Shown in pieces: positions 8,583 to 16,887 of a stretch of 64,000 nt of DNA (position 1 is the stretch's first letter; each line of letters starts with the position of its first letter). The position numbers were made by a program, and so were the translations under genes. Source of the stretch: Hyphomicrobium sp. MC1 (GTDB lineage: Bacteria; Pseudomonadota; Alphaproteobacteria; Rhizobiales; Hyphomicrobiaceae); assembly GCF_000253295.1 (NCBI RefSeq), contig NC_015717.1:2604001-2668000 (forward strand), written 5' to 3'. The notes beneath the pieces were generated by a model. That model was not told where the DNA came from and did not search any database. It saw only the letters and a program-made list of their open reading frames with translations.

Positions 8583-10217
8583 ATGAACTCAAGTTCGCGA
8601 GATCCTTTGCCAATGCACCAACCTGCTAAGACCCCTCACCCGGCAAATTCCGGCGCCGATCTCGACGGCCGCCTTTCTTTCCTGGAGCTGGATGAGCTTA
8701 CGACCTCGCAGCTTCGCGACCTCAAGCCGCTTCTCATGCGGCATCTCCCCGTCGCTCTCGATAAATTCTATGCGAAGATCAAAGCCACGCCGGAACTCAA
8801 GCGCTTCTTCGCTGACGACGCGCATATCGCGCGCGCCAAGTCCGCTCAGCTCGGTCACTGGGGCGCGATAAGCGCAGGCAAGATCGATGAGACGTATGTC
8901 GGCAATGTTCGCCGCATCGGCCAAACACACGCCAGGATCGGGCTTGAGCCGCGATGGTACATCGGCGGCTACACGCTGCTGCTTGAACATCTCTTTGCGG
9001 CGATCATCGAGGAGAGCAAGCCGAAGAGCCTTTTCTCCTTCAATCAGCAGACGACGCATCAGAACCTTCTCGGCAAGCTCGCCGCACTGACGAAAGCGGC
9101 AATGCTCGACATGGACTTCTCCATTTCGACGTACATCGAGGCGGCTGAACATGCGCGCCTCAAGGCCGAGGCGGAGCACCACCAAGCGCAGGCCGAGGCC
9201 GCGAAGCGCCAGCAGGAAGCTGACGCGGATCGCCTGCGTGTTGAAGAAGAGGTTGCGGCCGAGCGTGCTCACGTCCTCGATGCAATCACGTCGGGCCTCT
9301 CAGAGCTTGCCAAACAGAACCTGTCGTACCGCATCGGCACGGCGTTGCCGCCACAGTTCGAACGCGTGCGCGATGATTTTAATTCGGCGAGCGGTCAGCT
9401 CGATCAAGCCTTGCAGGTCGTTCTACAGCGCATCAGCGGCATTACGGCAGCGACCGAGCAGATCCTCGCGGCGTCCGAGAACCTTTCGCGGCGAGCCCAG
9501 ACCACGGCCGCCTCTCTCGAAGAGTCGGCGGCGGCACTCGAAGAAACCGCCGTCTCGGTGCAAAGCACGGCGACCTCGACGACCAGCATGCAGGACATCA
9601 TAACGCGCGCCAGCAGCCAGGCGTCCGATGGCGGAAAGATCGTCGACGAGGCGATCGAGGCCGTGTCGAAAATCGAAAGTTCATCGAAGCAGATCGGGCA
9701 TATCATCAGCGTCATCGACGATATCGCGTTCCAGACGAACCTGCTGGCACTCAATGCGGGCGTCGAAGCCGCCCGTGCGGGCGAGCATGGCCGCGGCTTC
9801 GCGGTCGTGGCATCGGAAGTGCGCGCGCTCGCACAGCGGTCGGCGGAGTCGGCGCGCGAGATCAAAGATCTGATTTCGACGGCGCAGCAAAATGTCAGCG
9901 ATGGCGTGAGGCTGGTGACGAGCACCGGACATGTGTTTGGAGAGATTGCCAAAGCCGTCACACAGGTGAACACGGTCATGGCCGAGATCGCGGCGGGAGC
10001 ACAAGAGCAGGCATCCGCGCTTGCCGAAGTCAGCAGCGCCGTCGCGACGATGGATCACGACACGCAAGAGAATGCGGCGATGGCCGAAGAGCTGACGTCG
10101 TCGACAAACGTGCTGGCTTCGGAAACGAGCGATCTCAAATCTCTCGCCACGGCATTCAAGACGTCTGATTCCGCTCACGCCGTCGCAAAGAGCGCGCGAC
10201 TCCGTGTCGTCGGCTGA
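8583..10217 (+). CDS. globin-coupled methyl-accepting chemotaxis protein (cytoplasmic)
   Basis: 544 residues with no transmembrane segment. Residues about 35-180 form a protoglobin sensor domain; His116 in GQTHARIGLEPRWYIGGY is the expected proximal heme ligand. A coiled coil (about 183-235) leads to a HAMP-like stretch (about 235-275) and the MCP signalling domain, whose hairpin tip is QTNLLALNAGVEAARAGEHG at about 384-403. HemAT-type proteins of this build sense oxygen or other heme ligands and signal through CheA/CheW. No che genes are in the window. ATG 8583 lacks a Shine-Dalgarno; ATG 8613 (MHQPAKTPH) is an alternative start that suits the sigma-54-like site. Family certain; ligand not known. 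Confidence 0.9.
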   Translation: MNSSSRDPLPMHQPAKTPHPANSGADLDGRLSFLELDELTTSQLRDLKPLLMRHLPVALDKFYAKIKATPELKRFFADDAHIARAKSAQLGHWGAISAGKIDETYVGNVRRIGQTHARIGLEPRWYIGGYTLLLEHLFAAIIEESKPKSLFSFNQQTTHQNLLGKLAALTKAAMLDMDFSISTYIEAAEHARLKAEAEHHQAQAEAAKRQQEADADRLRVEEEVAAERAHVLDAITSGLSELAKQNLSYRIGTALPPQFERVRDDFNSASGQLDQALQVVLQRISGITAATEQILAASENLSRRAQTTAASLEESAAALEETAVSVQSTATSTTSMQDIITRASSQASDGGKIVDEAIEAVSKIESSSKQIGHIISVIDDIAFQTNLLALNAGVEAARAGEHGRGFAVVASEVRALAQRSAESAREIKDLISTAQQNVSDGVRLVTSTGHVFGEIAKAVTQVNTVMAEIAAGAQEQASALAEVSSAVATMDHDTQENAAMAEELTSSTNVLASETSDLKSLATAFKTSDSAHAVAKSARLRVVG

Positions 10218-10243
10218 GCGTACAAACCCGAACGAACACAGAA

Positions 10244-10276
10244 GCGGCGCCGCGATCCTTGGGATCGGGCGCCGCC
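10244..10276. terminator. hairpin between convergent genes
   Basis: GCGGCGCCGCGATCC at 10244-10258 pairs with GGATCGGGCGCCGC at 10262-10275 with one bulge and a 3-nt loop. It lies between the convergent chemoreceptor and small exported-protein genes, a natural place for a shared terminator. No clear U tract follows on either strand, so it may be only a stable stem. Confidence 0.5.
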
Positions 10277-10298
10277 GTAATTGCAAAATCGGTAACGG

Positions 10299-10538
10299 TC
10301 ACTTGGCCTTTGCGGCCCACGCTGCCACGCGCTGTTTGCACGTATCGGAAAGGTCAGCCTGATGCTCCGTCAGGCAGCCGCGTATCTTGCTCTTCTCGTG
10401 TGGAACGCTCGTGCAGAATTTCTGGATGTCGGCCCTGCAGGCACCTTTGCCGCCGTTGGGAGGCGTGGCGCTATCGGCTGCCAGAGATGCCGCAGAACCC
10501 AGCGTTGCGGCAGCGGCGAACACCAACAAAAATCTCAT
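10299..10538 (-). CDS. small exported cysteine-rich repeat protein
   Basis: 79 residues from ATG 10538, chosen because AAGGAG lies 6 nt upstream and the protein then starts with a clean signal peptide (MRFLLVFAAAATLGSAASLA). The frame is open a further 51 codons upstream, without a credible start. The mature part has four cysteines spaced CRADIQKFC…GCLTEH…LSDTC, which fits the cysteine-rich (GLG1-type) repeat seen in many small alphaproteobacterial secreted proteins. Probably periplasmic with two disulfides. Function unknown. Confidence 0.75.
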   Translation of the reverse strand: MRFLLVFAAAATLGSAASLAADSATPPNGGKGACRADIQKFCTSVPHEKSKIRGCLTEHQADLSDTCKQRVAAWAAKAK

Positions 10539-10716
10539 ACCATCTCCTTGCTGATCGTTATGGACAATGATCTTCGAAAGGCCGGAGAAACCGAGCGCGC
10601 GAAGCACATGAGATCCTGCACGCACCGCCTCGCTAGCGGCGCACGTCCCGCGCTGTGCGCCTTCCTTTAAGGAAAGCGCACAGTCGCTCATTCAGCATCA
10701 CTGCCGAATATCTGAT

Positions 10717-11076
10717 TTAGCGGAGATAGGGGCAGACGCGTTCGACGCCGCGGCGGTCGATATAGGTGCCCGTGCGATAGCTGAAGTCGGGGAAGTCACG
10801 CGCGCAGCGATCCATGTCGCGCGGTGCGGCGCGATGCTCGGAAATAGCGGCTGCGATGATTGCGCCGCCGATAAGGCCGCCGACGAGAGCGCCGGGGCCC
10901 CAGCCCCATCCGCCGTGACCGCGCCAATAAACGTGGGTGACGGCGCCAGCGTCTTTCGAAAGCGCCGGAACGCCGGTTCCGAACGGCGCGGCAGCAGCTT
11001 GCTCAGTCGCAGCAAAAGTCGCCGTCATGGTGGCGGCAATGAGAGAAGAAGCGATAACTTTTTTGAATTTCGTCAT
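10717..11076 (-). CDS. BA14K family exported protein
   Basis: 119 residues: signal peptide (about 1-30), a glycine-rich hydrophobic stretch GALVGGLIGGAIIAAAI (about 62-78) and a C-terminal BA14K-type motif of two cysteines around FSYRTGTYIDRRGVERVC. BA14K proteins are small cell-envelope proteins of Rhizobiales, first known as a Brucella immunogen with a lectin-like activity. The role here is unknown. It lies alone between the cysteine-rich gene and ald, all on the minus strand, with a 178-bp gap to the first. Confidence 0.78.
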   Translation of the reverse strand: MTKFKKVIASSLIAATMTATFAATEQAAAAPFGTGVPALSKDAGAVTHVYWRGHGGWGWGPGALVGGLIGGAIIAAAISEHRAAPRDMDRCARDFPDFSYRTGTYIDRRGVERVCPYLR

Positions 11077-11270
11077 ATTACGTTTCCACCGTAACGAAGT
11101 GTCTGATCCGCCTAACGCGGTGGACGGAAGAGATCCGTCGCTTGCCCCGAAATGATCATAAGTCCTGATGATTCGTTACCGAATACGATGGACTCGCTTC
11201 GCGACATTTCGAAGGCGATGAGCGCAGTACACTCTCTTCGCGATGAAGCTGCGGTGAATTACAAAATTAC

Positions 11271-11312
11271 AAAAAAGAAAGCCGGTCGCTCCGGGGGGAA
11301 GAAGCGACCGGC
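11271..11312 (-). terminator. rho-independent terminator of ald
   Basis: On the minus strand a perfect 10-bp stem (GCCGGTCGCT/AGCGACCGGC, 11281-11290 with 11303-11312) is followed by TTTCTTTTTT (11271-11280). It lies 50 bp past the ald stop codon, a textbook intrinsic terminator position. Confidence 0.88.
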
Positions 11313-11361
11313 TGGTCACCGCCGGTGAGGGATGCGGCGGCACGGGGGTTCGATGTTCTAA

Positions 11362-12486
11362 CTACTCAGCAGCGTGACGAAAGTTCCGGCTGCCTTCTAC
11401 CGTGTCAAAGCCCAGCGACGCAGCAACTACAGAGTGCATGATACGGCCGCCTTTGACGTTCAATCCTGCTGCGAGATGGGGATCGCGATCGAATGCTGCA
11501 AGCCCCTGCTCTGCGAGTTTCATCACGAATGGCAACGTTGCGTTGTTCAATGCCTGAGCCGACGTGACGGGCACAGCGCCCGGCATGTTGGCGACGCAGT
11601 AGTGAATGATGCCGTCGACTTCGAACGTCGGATGCGCGTGCGTCGTCGGCTTCGATGTTTCAAAGCAGCCGCCCTGATCGATCGCCACGTCAACGAGCAC
11701 GGCGCCCTTCTTCATGTCTTTCAGCATCGCACGATTGACGAGCTTCGGCGCGCTCGCGCCAGCGACAAGCACCGCGCCGACAACGACGTCTGCGGCGAGA
11801 ACTTCGGTTTCGATCGTTTCCATCGTCGAAGCGAGCGTACGCACGCGACCTTCAAACAGCTCATCGAGCTGGCGCAAACGCGGAAGCGACCGGTCAATGA
11901 TCGATACGTCGGCACCGAGGCCGGCCGCCATCCGCGCTGCATGCGTACCGACGACCCCGCCGCCGAGTACAACGACCTTTGCGGGCTTCACACCCGGGAC
12001 GCCGCCCATCAGAACGCCGCGTCCGCCGGTGGGGCGACGCAGGGCCTGAGCCGCGGCTTCAATCGAAAGACGGCCAGCAACTTCGCTCATCGGCGCCAGA
12101 AGCGGCAGCGAGCCGTTGGCGTCGGTGACCGTCTCGTAAGCGATGGCCGTCGCGCCCGATTCCATCAGGCCGATGGCCTGCTGCGCATCGGGAGCGAGAT
12201 GCAAATAGGTGAACAGGATCTGATCGGGTTTGAGGCGCTTCCACTCGACCTTCTGCGGCTCCTTGACCTTCACGATCATCTGGGAGTCGAAGAAAACTTC
12301 TTCGGCCGATTTGACGATGCGGGCGCCCGCCTTTTCGTAGGCCGCATCGTCGGCGAAAATGCCGGCACCGGCACCCGACTGAACGATCACTTCGTGGCCG
12401 CGAGCTGCCAGTTCGCGAACCGAACCCGGCACTAGGCCGACCCGAAACTCATCGCTCTTAATTTCCGTGGGAACACCGATGCGCAT
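11362..12486 (-). CDS. ald: alanine dehydrogenase
   Basis: 374 residues, full length for the family. N-terminal substrate motifs include GVPTEIKSDEFRVGLVPG and the catalytic His in TYLHLAP. The NAD-binding Rossmann fold is at KVVVLGGGVVGTHAARMAAG (about residues 169-188), followed by the acidic end of beta-2 in SIIDRS. The enzyme reversibly deaminates L-alanine to pyruvate, ammonia and NADH in the cytoplasm. It is divergent from an Lrp/AsnC regulator, the usual arrangement for AldR control, and could recycle alanine made by the omega-aminotransferase at 5557-6879. A strong terminator follows it. Confidence 0.95.
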   Translation of the reverse strand: MRIGVPTEIKSDEFRVGLVPGSVRELAARGHEVIVQSGAGAGIFADDAAYEKAGARIVKSAEEVFFDSQMIVKVKEPQKVEWKRLKPDQILFTYLHLAPDAQQAIGLMESGATAIAYETVTDANGSLPLLAPMSEVAGRLSIEAAAQALRRPTGGRGVLMGGVPGVKPAKVVVLGGGVVGTHAARMAAGLGADVSIIDRSLPRLRQLDELFEGRVRTLASTMETIETEVLAADVVVGAVLVAGASAPKLVNRAMLKDMKKGAVLVDVAIDQGGCFETSKPTTHAHPTFEVDGIIHYCVANMPGAVPVTSAQALNNATLPFVMKLAEQGLAAFDRDPHLAAGLNVKGGRIMHSVVAASLGFDTVEGSRNFRHAAE

Positions 12487-12519
12487 GATCCGCTCCTGTA
12501 AAGCGCAGCTTCCGATCTT

Positions 12520-12579
12520 CTACAGTGTAGGTTGACACAGGCCCGCGGCTGTTACTCTGCGATTTTTGTTGTGCTCAAC
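12520..12579. promoter_or_regulatory. palindromes in the ald/AldR divergent region (candidate operators)
   Basis: Two short palindromes lie in the 141-bp intergenic region: CTACAGTGTAG (12520-12530) and GTTGTGCTCAAC (12568-12579, symmetric at 10 of 12 positions). Lrp/AsnC-family regulators of ald usually bind such repeated sites between the two genes. Their symmetry is visible; binding is inferred. I did not find a convincing pair of -35/-10 boxes. Confidence 0.4.
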
Positions 12580-12627
12580 AGCGTTTTTGATGAAAATCTG
12601 CGAAAATGGCGGGATAGGCGCAGAAAA

Positions 12628-13107
12628 ATGGCTGAAGTTCCTTTGGATGCGCTGGATAAGGCCATCTTGGCGGCCCTTCTGGTTGACGGCCGTCAGAGCC
12701 AAGTCGACCTCGCTGAGCGTGTTCCTCTATCGCCGACGGCCATCGCGCGGCGGATCAAGGCGCTCGAACAGTCCGGAGTGATCGACGGCTACCAGGCGCG
12801 GGTCAACCGCAAGGCCCTGGGGCTCAGCATGATGGCCGTGGTCCAGATCAGCCTCGAAAGCCAAAGCCAGGAACTGCTGGAGGCCTTCGAGAAGGCAGCC
12901 GCGGCGGCGCCCTCGATCGTGTCCTGCTACATGATGTCGGGGCAGGACGATTATCTCATCACGGTGCTGGCGCGCGATCTAGCGGATTTCGAACGCATCC
13001 ATAAGGAGCAGCTCTCACGGCTGCCGGGCGTGTCGCGGCTGCACTCGAGCTTTGTACTGCGCGAAGTCGCGAGCCGCTCGCTGCCGGTGTCCAGCCTGCT
13101 GCGCTGA
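12628..13107 (+). CDS. Lrp/AsnC family transcriptional regulator (AldR-like)
   Basis: 159 residues from ATG 12628 (MAEVPLDALDKAILAAL). The frame is open from 12532, but the extra 32 residues have no family counterpart and cover the presumed control region. The N-terminal HTH is about residues 8-60 (LSPTAIARRIKALEQSGVIDGYQA). The C-terminal RAM/AsnC ligand domain follows (about 65-150), with SCYMMSGQDDYLITVLARDL. Members bind amino acids and form octamers. Divergence from ald suggests it senses alanine and activates ald. Family firm, target inferred. Confidence 0.88.
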   Translation: MAEVPLDALDKAILAALLVDGRQSQVDLAERVPLSPTAIARRIKALEQSGVIDGYQARVNRKALGLSMMAVVQISLESQSQELLEAFEKAAAAAPSIVSCYMMSGQDDYLITVLARDLADFERIHKEQLSRLPGVSRLHSSFVLREVASRSLPVSSLLR

Positions 13108-13220
13108 GAAGATCCAGCGTGAGATGCGCCGAAGGCCCAATATTGCAAAGTAATTTTTTGTGCCTGATCCCCGCCTTCGACACGCCTATGGCGTGCTCGG
13201 CCGAGGACGAAGCAATTAGA

Positions 13221-14579
13221 TCAAGGCGCGAGCGCTGCAGCGGAGGCGGCGTTGGGGGCGTCGCCGTCGTCACGTTCGTAGCCGGACTTCAGCGCCGAGC
13301 CGTCGCGGCCGTAAATGTCCTGGCGGAATTGCACTTCACCGGTCGAGGGCTCGGCCCAAGCCGTGATGTAGACGAAATGAACAGGCACGGGACGCGTCAG
13401 CTTCAGCTCCATCGGCTGGCCGAGGGCGAGCTGCTTGCGGACGCTGCCCGGCTCTCCCCAGCCCGGCTCGTTGTGCGCGATCCAATCCGCCAGATCGACG
13501 ACATTCTGCACGCGCACGCACCCAGCGCTGAAGGGACGGCTGCGCTGGTCGAACAGCGTCTTCATCGGCGTATCGTGCATGTAGACGCCGTACTGGTTCG
13601 TCATATCGAGACGCAGCAGACCGAGAGCGTTCTTCGCGCCGGGGTCTTGCCGGAAGCGATACGTTGCCGTCTGCGGCGACGACCAATCGACGGTTTTCGG
13701 ATCAAGCTCTTGGCCATTACCCGTATAGACGCGGATGCCTTCATCGGAGAGGTAGCCCGGCTCTTTCTTGAGGCGCGGAATAAGGTCCAGCGTCGCGATG
13801 CTCTGCGGCACGTGCCAGTATGGATAGAAATTGATGTTCCGGATCATCGCCGCAACTTCGGGGGTTTCGCGCTCGGGGCGGCCGACAATAGTGCGGAAAC
13901 GCAGCTGCACCTCGAACTTGTCGACGGCTTCAGCCTGGAACGCCGGGATGTTGACGAGGACGTAGCGCTCCTCGACGTTCTGCATCAGGCCCTTGATGCG
14001 ATCGTAGTTGAGCTTCAGCTCAGCGAGGCGCTGCTCGGCCGTGATGTTCAAAACCGGATAGACAGAGCGCTCGATGCGACCCGTTTCGCGTAAGCCGTTG
14101 CGCTTCTGAAAATGCTTCACGGCATCGGTCAGCTCGGAATCGAACGTCGTCGAGTCGTAATAGGTGCTTTTGCTGGAGAGATCGCCAGTGATGCGAAGAC
14201 GCTTGCGCAGGATCGGCACGCGGTCGTCGTCGTCGCCCTCGCGCATCATGCGGCCGGGCGGGACCAACGGCCAGCCGCCAGCGTTGACGATCTGCTGATA
14301 GTGTTCGATGGCCGCGGAAATCGCATTCAGCATCGTGTCGCTGCGCCAGGGCGTCGAGTCCGGCCGCAGATCGTCGAGCCGCTGAGGCGCGCGGTCAATC
14401 GGCGCGCTGTTGGTGCTCGTATCGGCGCCGTAGTTTCGCTGCAGCTGCTCCCATAGGCTTTGGGCGTGGCCGGTCGTCACGAAGCTTGGGACGAATTGGG
14501 CGAACGCAACGACGGCGCCAAGCACCGCAGCTCTGACAACAGAAGCCCCAAACCGCGTTGTCGAAATCAAATCTTTCAT
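13221..14579 (-). CDS. L,D-transpeptidase family protein (YcbB-like)
   Basis: 452 residues from ATG 14579 (MKDLISTTRFG), with AGCGGGG just upstream; the frame extends 23 codons further. A signal/anchor segment (AAVLGAVVAFAQFVPSFVTT) is followed by a peptidoglycan-binding-like region (RVPILRKRLRITGD…DAVKHFQKRNGL) and the YkuD catalytic domain with YMHDTP…RPFSAGCVRVQN carrying the active His and Cys. These enzymes make 3-3 peptide crosslinks or attach proteins to peptidoglycan in the periplasm. It is one of two such genes here (other at 24573-25925), with clear similarity between them. It is downstream of thiL on the same strand but separated by 228 bp, so probably has its own promoter. Confidence 0.9.
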   Translation of the reverse strand: MKDLISTTRFGASVVRAAVLGAVVAFAQFVPSFVTTGHAQSLWEQLQRNYGADTSTNSAPIDRAPQRLDDLRPDSTPWRSDTMLNAISAAIEHYQQIVNAGGWPLVPPGRMMREGDDDDRVPILRKRLRITGDLSSKSTYYDSTTFDSELTDAVKHFQKRNGLRETGRIERSVYPVLNITAEQRLAELKLNYDRIKGLMQNVEERYVLVNIPAFQAEAVDKFEVQLRFRTIVGRPERETPEVAAMIRNINFYPYWHVPQSIATLDLIPRLKKEPGYLSDEGIRVYTGNGQELDPKTVDWSSPQTATYRFRQDPGAKNALGLLRLDMTNQYGVYMHDTPMKTLFDQRSRPFSAGCVRVQNVVDLADWIAHNEPGWGEPGSVRKQLALGQPMELKLTRPVPVHFVYITAWAEPSTGEVQFRQDIYGRDGSALKSGYERDDGDAPNAASAAALAP

Positions 14580-14807
14580 CCCCGCTTGTCCGGCTACCTC
14601 TCGACGCGCACGATAAATAATACGCACCCGGCCGGCTTGCAGCCGCACACCGCCCTCAACCGCCGCCGTCGTGCTATTTCAGCCACTTACCTGTCATCAC
14701 GCATATGGCCAAACAGTGACGCGTTTCCAAGCCGTTTCCGTCTCGATCTGGCTGCGAAAGCTGATGCGATGTGGCATACATGCCGCGCGCAGGCGGGCCG
14801 GGTGTTG

Positions 14808-15839
14808 CTACGGCGCCGATCGGGAAAAATGGTCGTATCCAAACCGCTCAATCGCGATCGGGGTTCCGTCTGCATCGACGATCTGCAGCGAAATGTTCGC
14901 GTCGAGTGCACCAAGGTCACTCACGGCGATGCCTGCGGCTTGCGCCGCATTTCTGAAATCCGCGATCGCCGCCGGGGGTACCGCGACCAGCAATTCGTAA
15001 TCGTCGCCACCGCCGAGGATCGTTTCAGCGACGGCTGGATCATGTGCCCGCGCCGAGGCTGCGGCCTTGGACAAAGGTATGAGATCGAAATCAAGCCTCA
15101 ACCCCAGGCTGCCCGCAAGCCGGGCCAGATCTTTCATCAGGCCATCCGAGATGTCGAGCGCGGCGGATGCGTGGGCGCGCAGCGCTTCGCCGAGCGCCAG
15201 CCGCGGCGTCGGGCGCAAGTAGCGGTCTTCGAGAAAGGCGCGCTCATCGGCCGTCAGGTGCGGGAACGCCGCGGGATCGGCATGAACGCGCAGGCCCAGC
15301 GCGGAATCCCCGACTGTACCAGTGACGAACACGTGGTCGCCCGATGCCGCGCCCTGGCGACGAACGAATTTGCCCGTCGGCACCGCTCCGATGATCGTCA
15401 CGCCAATCGAAAGCGGACCGGGCGTCATGTCGGTATCGCCGCCGATCAGATGACAGCCGAAGCGATCTTGCGCGGCGTGCAGGCCATTCGCAAAGTTGCT
15501 TATCCATTCCCGCGTCGGCGGCTCGGGGAGCGCGAGGTTCAGCATGTAGGCAATGGGCTTCGCGCCCTTAGCGGCGAGATCGGAGGCGTTGACGGCGAGC
15601 GCCTTCCACGCAATGTCGGCAGGGTTGTCCGTCGGAAAGAAATGCACGCCCGCGATGATCGGATCACTCGTGAAGACGAGATCGGTTTCGGGCTCTGGCG
15701 CAATCAGCGCGGCGTCGTCGCGCAGTTCAAATGCGCCCGGCGCGCCGCGCGTCAGCGGTGCGAGGTAGGTCTGGATCAGATCGGTTTCGTTCGCGATCCG
15801 ATTGCCCGAGGCAGACATTTTCGACGGCGCTGGCGGCAT
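14808..15839 (-). CDS. thiL: thiamine-monophosphate kinase
   Basis: 343 residues, normal for ThiL. Motifs of the PurM/ThiL superfamily: LRDDAAL near the N-terminus, SDPIIAGVHFFP, WKALAVNASDLAAKGAKP, LIGGDTDMTPGPLSIGVT, DISDGLMKDLARLA and ILGGGDDYELL. It phosphorylates thiamine monophosphate to the active pyrophosphate in the cytoplasm. It is the last gene of the nrdR-rib-nusB operon, 36 bp after nusB; nusB-thiL adjacency is common in alphaproteobacteria. A second ATG at 15818 is possible but lacks a Shine-Dalgarno. Confidence 0.94.
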   Translation of the reverse strand: MPPAPSKMSASGNRIANETDLIQTYLAPLTRGAPGAFELRDDAALIAPEPETDLVFTSDPIIAGVHFFPTDNPADIAWKALAVNASDLAAKGAKPIAYMLNLALPEPPTREWISNFANGLHAAQDRFGCHLIGGDTDMTPGPLSIGVTIIGAVPTGKFVRRQGAASGDHVFVTGTVGDSALGLRVHADPAAFPHLTADERAFLEDRYLRPTPRLALGEALRAHASAALDISDGLMKDLARLAGSLGLRLDFDLIPLSKAAASARAHDPAVAETILGGGDDYELLVAVPPAAIADFRNAAQAAGIAVSDLGALDANISLQIVDADGTPIAIERFGYDHFSRSAP

Positions 15840-15875
15840 GCTCTCAACCCAACGCTTGGCTGCGGGCGAGACGTC

Positions 15876-16379
15876 TCAGGACGACGGCGTCACGCGCTTT
15901 GAAACGAATTCGTGGCCGCGAACGCGCCGCGCTAGTTTGTCCAGGATACCATTGACGACGCGTGGCTCTTCCTCGTCGAAGAAGGTATGCGCGACGTTGA
16001 CATATTCACTGATGGCGACGCGCGCGGGAACGTCACTGCGGTCGAGAATTTCGGCGACGCCCGCACGGAGAATGGCGCGCAGGATCGAATCGACGCGTAC
16101 GAGCCGCCAACCGGCTGCGAGCTGCTCATCGATCATCGGATCAATCTCGCGCTGCCGACGGATCACTGCGCGCAGGATGTCGGCGAAGAAAACGCGATCT
16201 GCGGTCGCCAGCGTCTCGTTGCGATTGTCGCCTTCGAAATGCTGCTCGATGAACTCGGCGATGACGTCGTTTACGTCCGTGCCCGCGACATCCATCTGAT
16301 AGAGTGCCTGGACAGCCGAAATGCGCGCAGCCGTGCGCGGCGTTATTTCTCCGACCTTTGGTTTGCCCTTGGCCGTCAT
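15876..16379 (-). CDS. nusB: transcription antitermination factor NusB
   Basis: 167 residues from ATG 16379, which overlaps the ribH stop in an ATGA. The extra open frame upstream is ribH in another frame. An all-helical NusB fold is indicated by RISAVQALYQMDVAGTD (arginine-rich first helix), DRVFFADILRAV and EILDRSDVPARVAISEYVNVAHTF. NusB with NusE(S10) binds boxA RNA and supports antitermination on rRNA operons. The ribH-nusB junction is translationally coupled, as in many bacteria. Confidence 0.94.
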   Translation of the reverse strand: MTAKGKPKVGEITPRTAARISAVQALYQMDVAGTDVNDVIAEFIEQHFEGDNRNETLATADRVFFADILRAVIRRQREIDPMIDEQLAAGWRLVRVDSILRAILRAGVAEILDRSDVPARVAISEYVNVAHTFFDEEEPRVVNGILDKLARRVRGHEFVSKRVTPSS

Positions 16380-16879
16380 ACCTGCACGTCCCAGAATGCG
16401 CGTTTCGTCTCGATGAGGCGGAGGCACGCGCGCATGGCATCGCCGCCTTTGCCGTTGATGCCGCCTTCGGCGCGCGCCAGTGCCTGAGCGCGCGTTTCGA
16501 CGGTGAGGATAGCATTGCCGACGGGAATGCACTGCTTCATCGCGACATCCATCAGCCAGTGATTGGCGTTGTTGCAGACGATGTCATAGTGGCCCGTTTC
16601 GCCTCGAATGACACAGCCCAAAGCGATGGCGCCGTCAAAGGTGGCGCGGCCGGCTGCGCGCGCTTCGGCGGCAGCAGCAAGCACCTGCGGAATTTCAAGC
16701 GCACCCGGAACGGCAACCCGCTCGAACGTGACACCGCGCTTGGCGCATTCGGCTATGGCGCCTTCGATCAGCAGATCGGCAATATCTTCATAGAAGCGCG
16801 CTTCGATCAGGAGGACGTGGGCGCGAATCTGGCCGGCGCCCTTGTCATCGTGCGGCGCTGCTGGCGTTTTCTGAACCAT
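16376..16879 (-). CDS. ribH: 6,7-dimethyl-8-ribityllumazine synthase
   Basis: 167 residues. It shows the lumazine synthase signature: RFYEDIADLLIEGA, the PGALEIPQ block, GCVIRGETGHYD and the catalytic His in ETGHYD. The enzyme condenses 5-amino-6-ribitylaminouracil with 3,4-dihydroxy-2-butanone 4-phosphate, the penultimate step of riboflavin synthesis, usually as a pentamer or capsid. It begins 8 bp after ribBX and overlaps nusB by 4 bp. Confidence 0.95.
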   Translation of the reverse strand: MVQKTPAAPHDDKGAGQIRAHVLLIEARFYEDIADLLIEGAIAECAKRGVTFERVAVPGALEIPQVLAAAAEARAAGRATFDGAIALGCVIRGETGHYDIVCNNANHWLMDVAMKQCIPVGNAILTVETRAQALARAEGGINGKGGDAMRACLRLIETKRAFWDVQV

Positions 16880-16887
16880 GGCTCGGG

